A program made the translations under genes and the position numbers. DNA of 23,436 nucleotides from Treponema sp. (lineage in GTDB: Bacteria > Spirochaetota > Spirochaetia > Treponematales > Breznakiellaceae): positions 1 through 23,436 of the forward strand of contig JAISYA010000085.1 in assembly GCA_031270205.1 (NCBI GenBank), read 5' to 3'. Positions 14,879 through 22,224 of the stretch are shown one piece after another; position 1 is the first letter of the stretch, and each line of letters starts with the position of its first letter. Under the pieces are notes generated by a model. That model was not told where the DNA came from, searched no databases, and worked only from the letters and a program-made list of their open reading frames with translations.

Positions 14879-16990
14879 TTAACCCTCAAGGCCGCCTATT
14901 ACCTCCGTGAAAGTTCCCTGCCGGATCACGGCCCCCTGGTCCAGCACCACGATGGAGTCGCAGCCCCGTATGGTGGCAAGCCGTTGCGCTACGATAATCT
15001 TGGTGGCGGGGATGGCGTAGATATGTTCCAAAAGCCGCTGCTGGGTGATGTTGTCCTGAAAGCGCGTGGGCTCGTCAAATATCGCAAAGCGCCGGGGTTG
15101 TACCAGTGCACGGGCTATCATAAGCCGCTGGAGTTCCGCGTCGGAAAAGGCGCATTGTTCCAGGGGGGTGTAAAGGCCCCCCGGCAGGGCCGTAATCTCC
15201 CGGGCAAGATCGGCCTTTTCCAGAGCCTCGATCACCCGTTCCTCCCCAATCCGGGGGTTGTTATCGGTGATGATGTCAAAGATTTTCCCCAGGGGAACGG
15301 TTCCGTGCTGAAGCACGACCCCCATCTGACGGCGGAGATAGCGCAGTTCCAGAGTCTCCAGGTCGTAGCCGCCGTAAAATATCTTGCCGCCGGCCAGGGG
15401 GTAAAAGCCCAGCAGTACCTTAAGCAGGGTTGACTTGCCGCAGCCCGAAGGGCCGATAATGCCCAGGCTCTGCCCTTCCTCCACCCGGAAGGAAATATCC
15501 CGCAGCAGCGGCCGGCCGAACCGTCCGTAATGGAAGACGAGATGATTCACGTCCAGAACCCCGCTCATGTCCTTGGGGACAATCTTTTCAGGATTGTACT
15601 CCCCCTCCCCCTTGACGATAGGATCGATGTTGCGGATCAGTGCCGCCGCTTCGGGGAGGATATTCAGGATTTTCAGGAGGCGCTGAATTCCCTTGTGGAA
15701 CATCATAAACGTGGCCACATAGGCGATGAAAATACCGACCTCCACATCCTTTACCCCGGAGATCAGGAAAAACACCACGGCAGCGGAGGCAAACTGAAAA
15801 AACATCCGTACCGCCTCGTTGAGGTTTTCCAGCATCCGTATCCGGCCCTTGAGGTAGCGCTTTTCCGCCTCGTACCCGATCCAGCCCCGGAACACCCGTT
15901 CCTCCGCGCGGGATGTCTTGATCCGCTCAATGCCTTCCAGGGCCTGATGACTAAACCCGGCCGCCTGGTTTTCCGTTTCGATATAGCGGCGGTGATAGTG
16001 AAAGTTCTTATGCGCGATAAGGGCATAGACCGTAAAAAGACCCAGGAATATGAGGAGGACATACCAGGTTATCCGGGCTTCCAGGGTAAAGAGGACGATG
16101 ATGTTCACAAAGGAAAAAAGGGCGCTCATCAAAACCTGAATGGGGTTGATGGAAAAGAGGTTTTTCAGCCGGCTTACGCCCTGGATTTTCTGCAGCAGCT
16201 CCCCGGTGGTGTAGCGGTCAAAGAAGGATATTTTAAGTCCCAGGAGACGGTCCCAGATTCCTCCTTCCAGGGAAAGGCCGATTTTGGTAAGTACCCGGGA
16301 AATACTGACGTTAGTCACCACCGTAAACCCTATATTGGCGATGTCAAAACAGAGGAGCACCAGCACCAATTCAATGGCCATGGCCCGCAGGGTGTGGGGA
16401 ATTATCACATCAAAAATCTGCCTGGACATGACAGGAGGGATCACCGCCATCAGGGCGGCCAAGAGGCTTGCCAGGATAATAATAAGCACTTCTTTGCCGA
16501 TGTTTTCCCGTGCCATGAAGCCGATAATATCCGCCGCCTTCAGGGGCTTGGGGGGGAAGGGCCGGAATATCGCCAGGGCCATCGGCTTGAGGGACAGGTC
16601 GGAACGGGGACTGAAACGGACCGTCCGGTTACTCTCCGGGTCGTAGACGGTATAACCGGAAAGCGGGTGGGGGAAAAGCGCCAGAGGATTCCCCTCCTCG
16701 GTAAAGGCCAGCATGGCTCCGCTGTCTTTCTTCCACCATTTTTCCACCAATTCCACTTCCTTGTAGCGGAGGTTGGAAAGGTACAAGATTTCACTTGCCA
16801 GATTCGGAATGGTATGATGGAGGTCCCGTGGGGGAACTTTCAGCTCCGTCCTGAAATACCGGCAGAAGGCCGCGCAGACTTTTATCCTGTCGTCGCTGCC
16901 TTCAAAGTCCTGCATTTCCCCCAGTCCCGCGAGCCGGGCATTGACCCGGGTCAGCCGTTCCAGGGCGGCGCGGGTCTCCTCCTTCATCAT
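14879..16990 (-). CDS. NHLM-type ABC exporter subunit with N-terminal extension, degenerate ATPase
   Basis: 703 residues; the start overlaps the previous ABC gene's stop by ATGA. Layout: an N-terminal cytosolic domain of about 160 residues, six membrane helices (about 168-440), then an ATPase domain. This resembles the second ABC subunit of NHLM-type peptide export systems (by recollection TIGR03797), which has an N-terminal extension instead of a peptidase. Walker A is intact (GPSGCGKST, 513-521) and Walker B is FAIFDEP with D639-E640. The ABC signature, normally LSGGQ, reads FSDAE (615-619), and the H-loop histidine is glutamine (Q669 in VAQRLATI). This NBD probably contributes one degenerate site in a heterodimer with the subunit encoded upstream. 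Cargo unknown. Confidence 0.82.
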   Translation of the reverse strand: MMKEETRAALERLTRVNARLAGLGEMQDFEGSDDRIKVCAAFCRYFRTELKVPPRDLHHTIPNLASEILYLSNLRYKEVELVEKWWKKDSGAMLAFTEEGNPLALFPHPLSGYTVYDPESNRTVRFSPRSDLSLKPMALAIFRPFPPKPLKAADIIGFMARENIGKEVLIIILASLLAALMAVIPPVMSRQIFDVIIPHTLRAMAIELVLVLLCFDIANIGFTVVTNVSISRVLTKIGLSLEGGIWDRLLGLKISFFDRYTTGELLQKIQGVSRLKNLFSINPIQVLMSALFSFVNIIVLFTLEARITWYVLLIFLGLFTVYALIAHKNFHYHRRYIETENQAAGFSHQALEGIERIKTSRAEERVFRGWIGYEAEKRYLKGRIRMLENLNEAVRMFFQFASAAVVFFLISGVKDVEVGIFIAYVATFMMFHKGIQRLLKILNILPEAAALIRNIDPIVKGEGEYNPEKIVPKDMSGVLDVNHLVFHYGRFGRPLLRDISFRVEEGQSLGIIGPSGCGKSTLLKVLLGFYPLAGGKIFYGGYDLETLELRYLRRQMGVVLQHGTVPLGKIFDIITDNNPRIGEERVIEALEKADLAREITALPGGLYTPLEQCAFSDAELQRLMIARALVQPRRFAIFDEPTRFQDNITQQRLLEHIYAIPATKIIVAQRLATIRGCDSIVVLDQGAVIRQGTFTEVIGGLEG

Positions 16991-18732
16991 ATTTCCCCTT
17001 TCTGGAATAGGGCCGCATACCAGGGGGAGCTTTCGAGTAACTCTCCGTGGGTTCCCCGGCCCAGTATCCTCCCCCGATCCAGGAGGATAATCTCGTCATA
17101 GTCAACCACGGAGGACAGTATCTGGGTAGTCTGCAGAATGGTGCAGCCCCGCCGCCTGAAATGCCCTTCAATCTCCCGTATCATGCCGGGATCGATGGCC
17201 CCGTTAACCTCGTCCAGGATGAGGAGCGAGGGGTTGCGGACCAAAGCCCGGGCCAGTTCCATCCGCTGCTGCTGCCCGCCGGAAAGAATGCGGCCGTTTT
17301 CCTCAAGAACGTAATCATACCCCCCCTCCAGCGTGGCGATAAAACTGTGGAGTCCCACGTCCCGCACCGCCCGGTACACCGCGGCGTCCGGTACCGTATC
17401 GTCCCAAAGGGTGATGTTGTCCCGGATACTGGCGGTAAAAAAACTGATTTTCTGGTTGGCGCAGCCAATAGAGGCGGTAAAGGTCTCCCGGCTGATCCGC
17501 TCCGGGGCTATGCCGTCGATGGCAACCTCCCCGGAATCGGGCCGGTAAAGGCCCTGGAGCAGTTTTACCACCATGCTTTTTCCCGAACCGGAGTTTCCCA
17601 CAATGGCCGCCCGTTCTCCAGGCTTGAGGGAAAGAGAGAACCGGTCCAAAAGCGGCGCTCCCCCGGGATAGGCAAAACACACTTCCCGAAACGTAACATG
17701 CCCCTGGAGTTTACCCGGCGCGGGTGGAGGAACGGCGGAAGCGGAAACTCCGGGGACCGGTTCCTCCCGGATGATCCCCGTTTCCTGTTCCCGGTACAGG
17801 CCCTGCAGACGTTCTTCCAGCCGGGAGAACAGCGCCGGCGCCGACAGGACCTGGCTCATGGGATAAAAAAACGCCGCGGCGTAGGCCTGAAATTCCAGGT
17901 AGGAACCTACCGACAGTTCCCGGTTCATAATCCGCAGGGCGGAAATAAGGAGGAGGAGATTGAGAAAGCAAATTTCCGGCAAGTCGCTGAAGGGGGCGGA
18001 GGCTTCGGCTTCATCCGCCGGGCCGCGGGCGTTGATGATCCGTATCTTGGAACTCATCATCTGCTGGAAAAAGCGGGTCTCCGAGGCGGCGGCCTTGAAA
18101 GTCTCAATGTTCCGCAGGCCCTGGGAGCCTATCCGCTCGTCCCTTAGACCGAGGTCCCGCAGAGAGTATTGCTCCGGGGAGGACCTCGAAATTTTTTTTA
18201 CCAGCAGGGACTGGATTTTTTGTCCCAGCAAGTTGACCGCCGCCAGGACCAGTACGATGAGGGACAGAGCCGCGTTCTTGCGGAACATCATGCCAAAGTA
18301 AAAAACCACGCTTACCGCGGCGGGAAACAGGGACAACATATCAACGGTAAGGAGCCGGGCGATAAGGGACGATGTCCCCGCCCCAGAAAGCAGCACAAAA
18401 CTGTCCTTACGGTGAAACAGCTCCGGCGGCGCGTTAAAAAGCCGCCACATGTAGGAGGCCGCTCCGGAAAGTTCTATCCTGTTGGCAAGCCGTAAGAGGC
18501 AGTTTTTCTGCAGCCAGGTTACCAGGGCGGAAAACACCGCGACACCCCCCATGAGCAGAAGCAGCGGCCCAAGCCACTCGACCGTACCGTCTATCAAAAT
18601 AGAGTCGGTAAAAACCCGCTTGAAGACCGGACTGAGGATCAGGGGAAAGATATAAAAAACTCCCAGGATGAAACTGTAGAAGAGGGCGGCCCGGTTGCCT
18701 TTCAGAAAAGTCCCGATGCGGGATTCCCTCAT
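16987..18732 (-). CDS. ABC exporter subunit, NHLM-like but lacking C39 peptidase
   Basis: 581 residues: six membrane helices (about 10-320) and an ATPase domain, the size of a half-exporter. Walker A GNSGSGKSM (379-387), signature LSGGQQQR (483-490, intact), Walker B LLILDEVNGAID with D507-E508. The D-loop is NGAID instead of TSALD, and the H-loop position is Q537 (QTTQILSSV) where histidine is usual. The canonical NHLM partner begins with a C39 cysteine protease of about 130 residues; here the protein starts directly at MRESRIGTFLKGNR before the first helix, so no leader processing is encoded in it. It overlaps both neighbours by 4 bases and is probably the paired subunit of the 703-residue protein. 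Confidence 0.85.
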   Translation of the reverse strand: MRESRIGTFLKGNRAALFYSFILGVFYIFPLILSPVFKRVFTDSILIDGTVEWLGPLLLLMGGVAVFSALVTWLQKNCLLRLANRIELSGAASYMWRLFNAPPELFHRKDSFVLLSGAGTSSLIARLLTVDMLSLFPAAVSVVFYFGMMFRKNAALSLIVLVLAAVNLLGQKIQSLLVKKISRSSPEQYSLRDLGLRDERIGSQGLRNIETFKAAASETRFFQQMMSSKIRIINARGPADEAEASAPFSDLPEICFLNLLLLISALRIMNRELSVGSYLEFQAYAAAFFYPMSQVLSAPALFSRLEERLQGLYREQETGIIREEPVPGVSASAVPPPAPGKLQGHVTFREVCFAYPGGAPLLDRFSLSLKPGERAAIVGNSGSGKSMVVKLLQGLYRPDSGEVAIDGIAPERISRETFTASIGCANQKISFFTASIRDNITLWDDTVPDAAVYRAVRDVGLHSFIATLEGGYDYVLEENGRILSGGQQQRMELARALVRNPSLLILDEVNGAIDPGMIREIEGHFRRRGCTILQTTQILSSVVDYDEIILLDRGRILGRGTHGELLESSPWYAALFQKGEI

Positions 18733-19643
18733 GGCCCCTGCCTCCCCAGGAAAAACACGTCGGCGGGCCGGAGCTCATCGATCACCACCGAGGCGGTACA
18801 GAGGGTAAGATCGCCAAAGGCCGTGGAGGGCCCACGGGAAGTGGTCCACTCGTAGCCGGTAACGGTTTCCTCCGAGGACACCAGATTCAGGTATACCTCA
18901 TAACAGGCGTCGTTTTTCAGGAAAAAGTCCGCCAGATTTTCGCTGTTGAGCCGGTCGGCGAGGTAGCGCCATGTTACCGGATATTCACTGATAATACTCA
19001 CCGTGCCGGTCATGCTGCCATAGGTCTGTTTACTCACCGACGCGGGGTAGACGCTCACCGGCAGCCCCTTCCTGATATTCCGCATCCGTTCCGCCGGTAT
19101 AAAAAGGAGACATTCCAGCGCCTTGCTCTGTTCCGCCTCTTTGGAAATGGTTACGAGTTTCTCACCCCGCTGAACATAGTCTCCCCGGTGGGCGTAGACA
19201 TCCAGCACCCGGCCCGCCTCCCAGGTTACAATCCGGCTGCCGAGAAAGAGTTCCCTCCGCTTCTTTTCAATGAGTTCCGGCGGCGAGCCTGAGTCCAGCA
19301 ACAGGTTGATCTCCGCCACCAACTCCGGCCGCTCGATCCGTGCCAGCACCTGATCCTTTTCCACGAACATACCCTGAGAGGGAACGAAGTCCAGCAGTAT
19401 TCCTTCGGAAGCGGCGTAGATGTTAATGAGCTTGCCGCTCCGTACCAGCACCCCGGAAACATCTTCCCGAATCTGCATGGTTCCCTGAAACCCCCACGCC
19501 AGCACGGCGGCGAACACGAGGAGCAGCGTCCCCAGGGCAAGCCAGGACTTTATCCCGATGACCATCATCATCCGGTCGATACTTTCCACCGCTTCGGTCA
19601 GTTCCCGTTTTTCCGGGTCCATCCCGTCCATGGCAGTCTTCAT
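18729..19643 (-). CDS. HlyD-like membrane-fusion/secretion adaptor (NHLM type)
   Basis: 304 residues from the ATG at 19643, which overlaps the stop of the binding-protein gene as ATGA; a GTG at 19673 would give 10 more residues, but lies inside the upstream gene. One membrane helix (about 33-52, SWLALGTLLLVFAAVLAWGF) follows a charged cytosolic tail. Two lipoyl-like half motifs are seen: YAASEGILLDFVPSQGMFVEKDQVLARIE and WEAGRVLDVYAHRGDYVQRGEKLVTI. A short helical hairpin of about 35 residues (ELVAEINLLLDSGSPPELIEKKRREL) lies between them, shorter than in classical HlyD. A beta-barrel region follows with VSVYPASVSKQTYG. It links the ABC exporter to the periplasm. It resembles the NHLM secretion protein family (by recollection TIGR03794). 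Confidence 0.82.
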   Translation of the reverse strand: MKTAMDGMDPEKRELTEAVESIDRMMMVIGIKSWLALGTLLLVFAAVLAWGFQGTMQIREDVSGVLVRSGKLINIYAASEGILLDFVPSQGMFVEKDQVLARIERPELVAEINLLLDSGSPPELIEKKRRELFLGSRIVTWEAGRVLDVYAHRGDYVQRGEKLVTISKEAEQSKALECLLFIPAERMRNIRKGLPVSVYPASVSKQTYGSMTGTVSIISEYPVTWRYLADRLNSENLADFFLKNDACYEVYLNLVSSEETVTGYEWTTSRGPSTAFGDLTLCTASVVIDELRPADVFFLGRQGP

Positions 19644-20755
19644 TCCTCCCGGCCTCCATAGGGCTGTACCCACATGCGCCGGCCGTCAAATTCCCCCGTA
19701 ACCGGGTTATAGCTGACAGGTCCCATCACCGAAGGGTAATCCCGCAGACCCCGGATATACCGGACAATAACATCGCTTTCCACCGAACCTTCGGCGTTCA
19801 TGGCGTCCGCCAGGAGCCGTACCGCCTCGTATCCCGCCACCTCATAGGCGTCGGGATTCCGCCCGTATGCCCCCCGGAAGGCCGCAAGAAAAGCGGGGTC
19901 CATCGCGTCCACATCGTAGACAATGACGTAGTAATCCGCCAGATAATCCGCCATCACCCGATCAAAATCGGTGTAGTCAAATGCTTCGGAGAACACCGGG
20001 ATCTCCGCTCCCGCGTCCCGGATAAGTTTTACCGGATCAAAAATGTCGGGGAACGAAGAGGCCAGCAGCAGCCCTTCGCAGCCGAAGGCCCGCCAGCGCC
20101 GCAGTATATCCGCCACGTTGGCAGGACTCACGCTGGTTACCCGGTCCACCACGGGTATCTGCCGCCGCAGAAGTTCCCGTTCCACGATTCGGGCCAGGTC
20201 TGTTCCGTAGGTATCCTCGGAGTAGTAGATCGCCCAATTCCTTATCCCCCGCTCTTCCGCATACTCCGCCAGAGCTTCCGCGTACAGGCTGTTGTTCACG
20301 ATCATACGGTAGATGTAGCGGTAATCAAATTCAAAAAGGGTCTGGCTCACCGCCGAAGGGGTAATCATCACTATCTTCCGTTCCTCGTAAATATCTTCCA
20401 CATAGTAACAGACATCGGAACTCCAATGCCCCACCACTGCGGCGATCCCCGATTCGGAAAAGGTTTCGGCAATCTGCTGGGCAATACGGGAATCGCCCCG
20501 GTCATCGCGGATGACCAGTTCCAGGGGCTTCCCCAAAATTCCCCCCGCCCGGTTTACTTCCTCCACCGCCAGCTCCAGGGCGTCCCGCATATAGTAATCC
20601 TTATCCCACAGGGAAGCGGGGTACACCGCCCCGATGGTAACACGCTCCGCGCCGGGGCCGTTGTAAAGCCCCGCCCCCCCGCCGCCGGAACAGGCGGCAA
20701 AAACGAGGCAGGCAATGAGGATGTTTGCGGGGAACAAAAGAGGAAATCTTTTCAT
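19640..20755 (-). CDS. Branched-chain-amino-acid-type (LivJ-like) substrate-binding lipoprotein
   Basis: 371 residues. A signal peptide with lipobox (LVFAAC, cysteine at 22) then a Gly-rich linker. The mature protein is a type I periplasmic-binding fold: ERVTIGAVYPASLWDKDYYMRDALELAVEEVNRAGGILGKPLELVIRDDRGD, IAAVVGHWSSDVCYYVEDIYEERKIVMITPSAVS, NWAIYYSEDTYGTDLARIVERELLRRQ, GCEGLLLASSFPDIFDPVKLIRDAG, and AYEVAGYEAVRLLADAMN. This is the Peripla_BP_6 family that binds Leu/Ile/Val, amides or other small ligands. No matching Liv permease or ATPase is nearby; the gene sits 5 bases after a small gene and overlaps the exporter adaptor, so it may sense or present a ligand to the export complex. Ligand unknown. 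Confidence 0.88.
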   Translation of the reverse strand: MKRFPLLFPANILIACLVFAACSGGGGAGLYNGPGAERVTIGAVYPASLWDKDYYMRDALELAVEEVNRAGGILGKPLELVIRDDRGDSRIAQQIAETFSESGIAAVVGHWSSDVCYYVEDIYEERKIVMITPSAVSQTLFEFDYRYIYRMIVNNSLYAEALAEYAEERGIRNWAIYYSEDTYGTDLARIVERELLRRQIPVVDRVTSVSPANVADILRRWRAFGCEGLLLASSFPDIFDPVKLIRDAGAEIPVFSEAFDYTDFDRVMADYLADYYVIVYDVDAMDPAFLAAFRGAYGRNPDAYEVAGYEAVRLLADAMNAEGSVESDVIVRYIRGLRDYPSVMGPVSYNPVTGEFDGRRMWVQPYGGREE

Positions 20756-20760
20756 GTCAA

Positions 20761-21069
20761 TTATTCCAGCGCAAGTTCGAAATGCATCTCCCTGGTGTTT
20801 GAGCCGTTAAATTTAAGATATATCCTGTCCGTCTTGCCGCCCGGCCCGTTCTCTGTTTTCAGAAATGGCCGGGCCATCACCGTTATGCTTCCCCTCTTAA
20901 TATGCAATGTCCGTCCGCGGTACACAAAAGACGCGATAGGCGCTCCGTACTTTTCCTTCATTTCATTTTGAATAGAAAGATACTGTTCCGCTATCTTATA
21001 CTCTGCCCCGGCAAGGGCGGCGCTAAAGGCGGAAATAAAATCATCAAGGGCGATACTGGTTATATTCAT
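20761..21069 (-). CDS. Small protein of unknown function in DUF2589 operon
   Basis: 102 residues from MNITSIALDDF; this start at 21069 has a GGA-rich stretch about 9 bases upstream and overlaps the preceding gene by 26 bases. An upstream in-frame ATG at 21138 would extend 23 residues into the preceding gene and lacks support. The predicted pattern is an N-terminal helix (DDFISAFSAALAGAEYKIAEQYLSIQNEMKEKYG) followed by beta strands (ASFVYRGRTLHIKRGSITVMARPFL, DRIYLKFNG, EMHFELALE). I do not recognise the family. The helix-then-strands layout looks like a shortened version of the DUF2589 fold of its neighbours, but no residue match supports this. Confidence 0.72.
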   Translation of the reverse strand: MNITSIALDDFISAFSAALAGAEYKIAEQYLSIQNEMKEKYGAPIASFVYRGRTLHIKRGSITVMARPFLKTENGPGGKTDRIYLKFNGSNTREMHFELALE

Positions 21070-21343
21070 CAATGTTTTCCGGTTTTCTTGGGAAGGCCAC
21101 ATGATAGCTTGTCCGCTGCATACAGAGTTCATGCTCACCGAGCATAAAGCGGCCTATGGACATATCTTTCCCGATGATGGTTCCTTTCGGATACCCCGAC
21201 AACAGTTTATTCAACTGTTCCACTTGTTTAAGCTGCCTTTCTTCCGACAGGGGGTTGTTGGGGTCAAGCCCGCCAATGGTAACAATCTGAATGTACCGCA
21301 TATCACTTATCTGCGGTTTTTCTTTTCTGTCCGCGCTCGTCAT
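21044..21343 (-). CDS. Small protein of unknown function following DUF2589 genes
   Basis: 99 residues from the ATG at 21343, with GGAGG about 12 bases upstream lying at the end of the preceding gene; a longer in-frame start at 21409 would lie inside that gene. The N-terminus is charged (TSADRKEKPQ), then strand-like YIQIVTIGG, a helix (SEERQLKQVEQLNKLLSG) and a compact beta part, TIIGKDMSIGRFMLGEHELC, ending FPRKPENIDEYNQYRP. The MLGEHELCMQRTSYHV segment looks like a conserved core, but I do not know a named family. Adjacent to DUF2589 genes and a further small gene, so probably one module. Confidence 0.72.
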   Translation of the reverse strand: MTSADRKEKPQISDMRYIQIVTIGGLDPNNPLSEERQLKQVEQLNKLLSGYPKGTIIGKDMSIGRFMLGEHELCMQRTSYHVAFPRKPENIDEYNQYRP

Positions 21344-21350
21344 CTCTGTT

Positions 21351-22157
21351 TTATTCCTCCGTCTGCTTTGACGATTCTTCGCCCCGCGAAAGTTCATGAA
21401 CAATGTCATGTTCCAGAATTTTTTTCCTTACTTCCGCCATTTTCTTGTTCAGCGTGTCTTTATACGCTTCAAGAGGCTTGTACACGCTGAAATCTTCCTC
21501 TGTTTTGTCTTCATCACTGCGCTGAATTCCGGTAAGCTGGGAAATAAGACGGGCCAGACGCTGTTCCCGCCGGTACAGTTCCTTTCTGGTTTCGTGGTGC
21601 TGCCGATCCCCATCGTCCAGCCTGTTTCCATCGGGGTCAATCGGGTTCTTTTCGTGTATCGTGGGCACGAAATTCTGTCCCAACTGGTCGATAAGCCTTG
21701 CCAATCCTTCCACAACCGGATCGCTTTCCATTTCAATTTCAAAATCAATCCGGGAGTTTTGGGCGCTCCGGTCGGACTCCGATGCCGCGACTTTGGTATA
21801 AATATCAACCTTGCCGTTATTGTATTCAATTTCCTGAACTTCCGTGGAAAACTGAATTTTGCTTTTCGATACCTTTAAGCCGCTTAAAGGGATAATTGAA
21901 AGCAGGGGTATCTCCAGCCCTATTTTTTCGGAATACAGCATATCCAGATCATCATGCCGCAGCTGGTCATATACCAACTGCAGGGTCTTTAATTGTACCA
22001 CCGGATAACCGTCATCATCGTGCCCTTTGTCATCGCTGAATTTGAAGATCGTGTCCACCATGCTCTGGCTCATCTGCGCGTTGGCCTCGATGATTGGTTC
22101 CAGCGATCCGTAAACCAATTGCCGTAAATTAACCCGTGATCGTGCTTCGGCCTGCAT
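21351..22157 (-). CDS. DUF2589-like protein, diverged paralogue
   Basis: 268 residues, ATG at 22157 preceded by GGAGGG. The N-terminal 165 residues follow the same block order as the larger DUF2589 protein upstream: helix LRQLVYGSLEPIIEANAQMSQSMVDTIFKF, strand block LEIPLLSIIPLSGLKVSKSKIQFSTEVQE, then IDFEIEMESDPVVEGLARLIDQL (compare YHVDVRAANHGTPEGLSRVLDIL). The rest is a charged helix-rich tail (HHETRKELYRREQRLARL to KKMAEVRKKILEHDIVHELSRG), likely coiled. DUF2589 proteins have no established biochemical role. No signal peptide, so cytoplasmic. Likely arose by duplication with its neighbour; separated from it by 67 bp with a strong hairpin. Confidence 0.8.
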   Translation of the reverse strand: MQAEARSRVNLRQLVYGSLEPIIEANAQMSQSMVDTIFKFSDDKGHDDDGYPVVQLKTLQLVYDQLRHDDLDMLYSEKIGLEIPLLSIIPLSGLKVSKSKIQFSTEVQEIEYNNGKVDIYTKVAASESDRSAQNSRIDFEIEMESDPVVEGLARLIDQLGQNFVPTIHEKNPIDPDGNRLDDGDRQHHETRKELYRREQRLARLISQLTGIQRSDEDKTEEDFSVYKPLEAYKDTLNKKMAEVRKKILEHDIVHELSRGEESSKQTEE

Positions 22158-22184
22158 ATTAGCCCTCCATAAATTCCTGAAATA

Positions 22185-22217
22185 TTCGCGGCTCCGGCAG
22201 ACTTCCGGAGCCGCGAA
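22185..22217. other. 13-bp perfect hairpin between the two DUF2589 genes
   Basis: TTCGCGGCTCCGG (22185-22197) pairs with CCGGAGCCGCGAA (22205-22217) around a 7-base loop. On the minus strand it lies 7 bases after the stop of the 372-residue gene and before the ribosome-binding site of the next. Only a short AT stretch (AATATTTC) follows, so it is either a weak terminator or a 3' mRNA-stabilising structure that lets the first gene be expressed at a higher level. Confidence 0.7.
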
Positions 22218-22224
22218 AAGGCTG

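Noticed and set aside
15530..17101. 523-codon open frame on the plus strand opposite the ABC exporter gene
   Set aside because: The opposite strand carries Walker A, Walker B and membrane segments of a real exporter; this frame has no domain and is a shadow.
18729..19673. GTG start at 19673 for the HlyD-like gene
   Set aside because: It lies inside the preceding gene; the ATG at 19643 gives the same ATGA overlap pattern seen at the other junctions.
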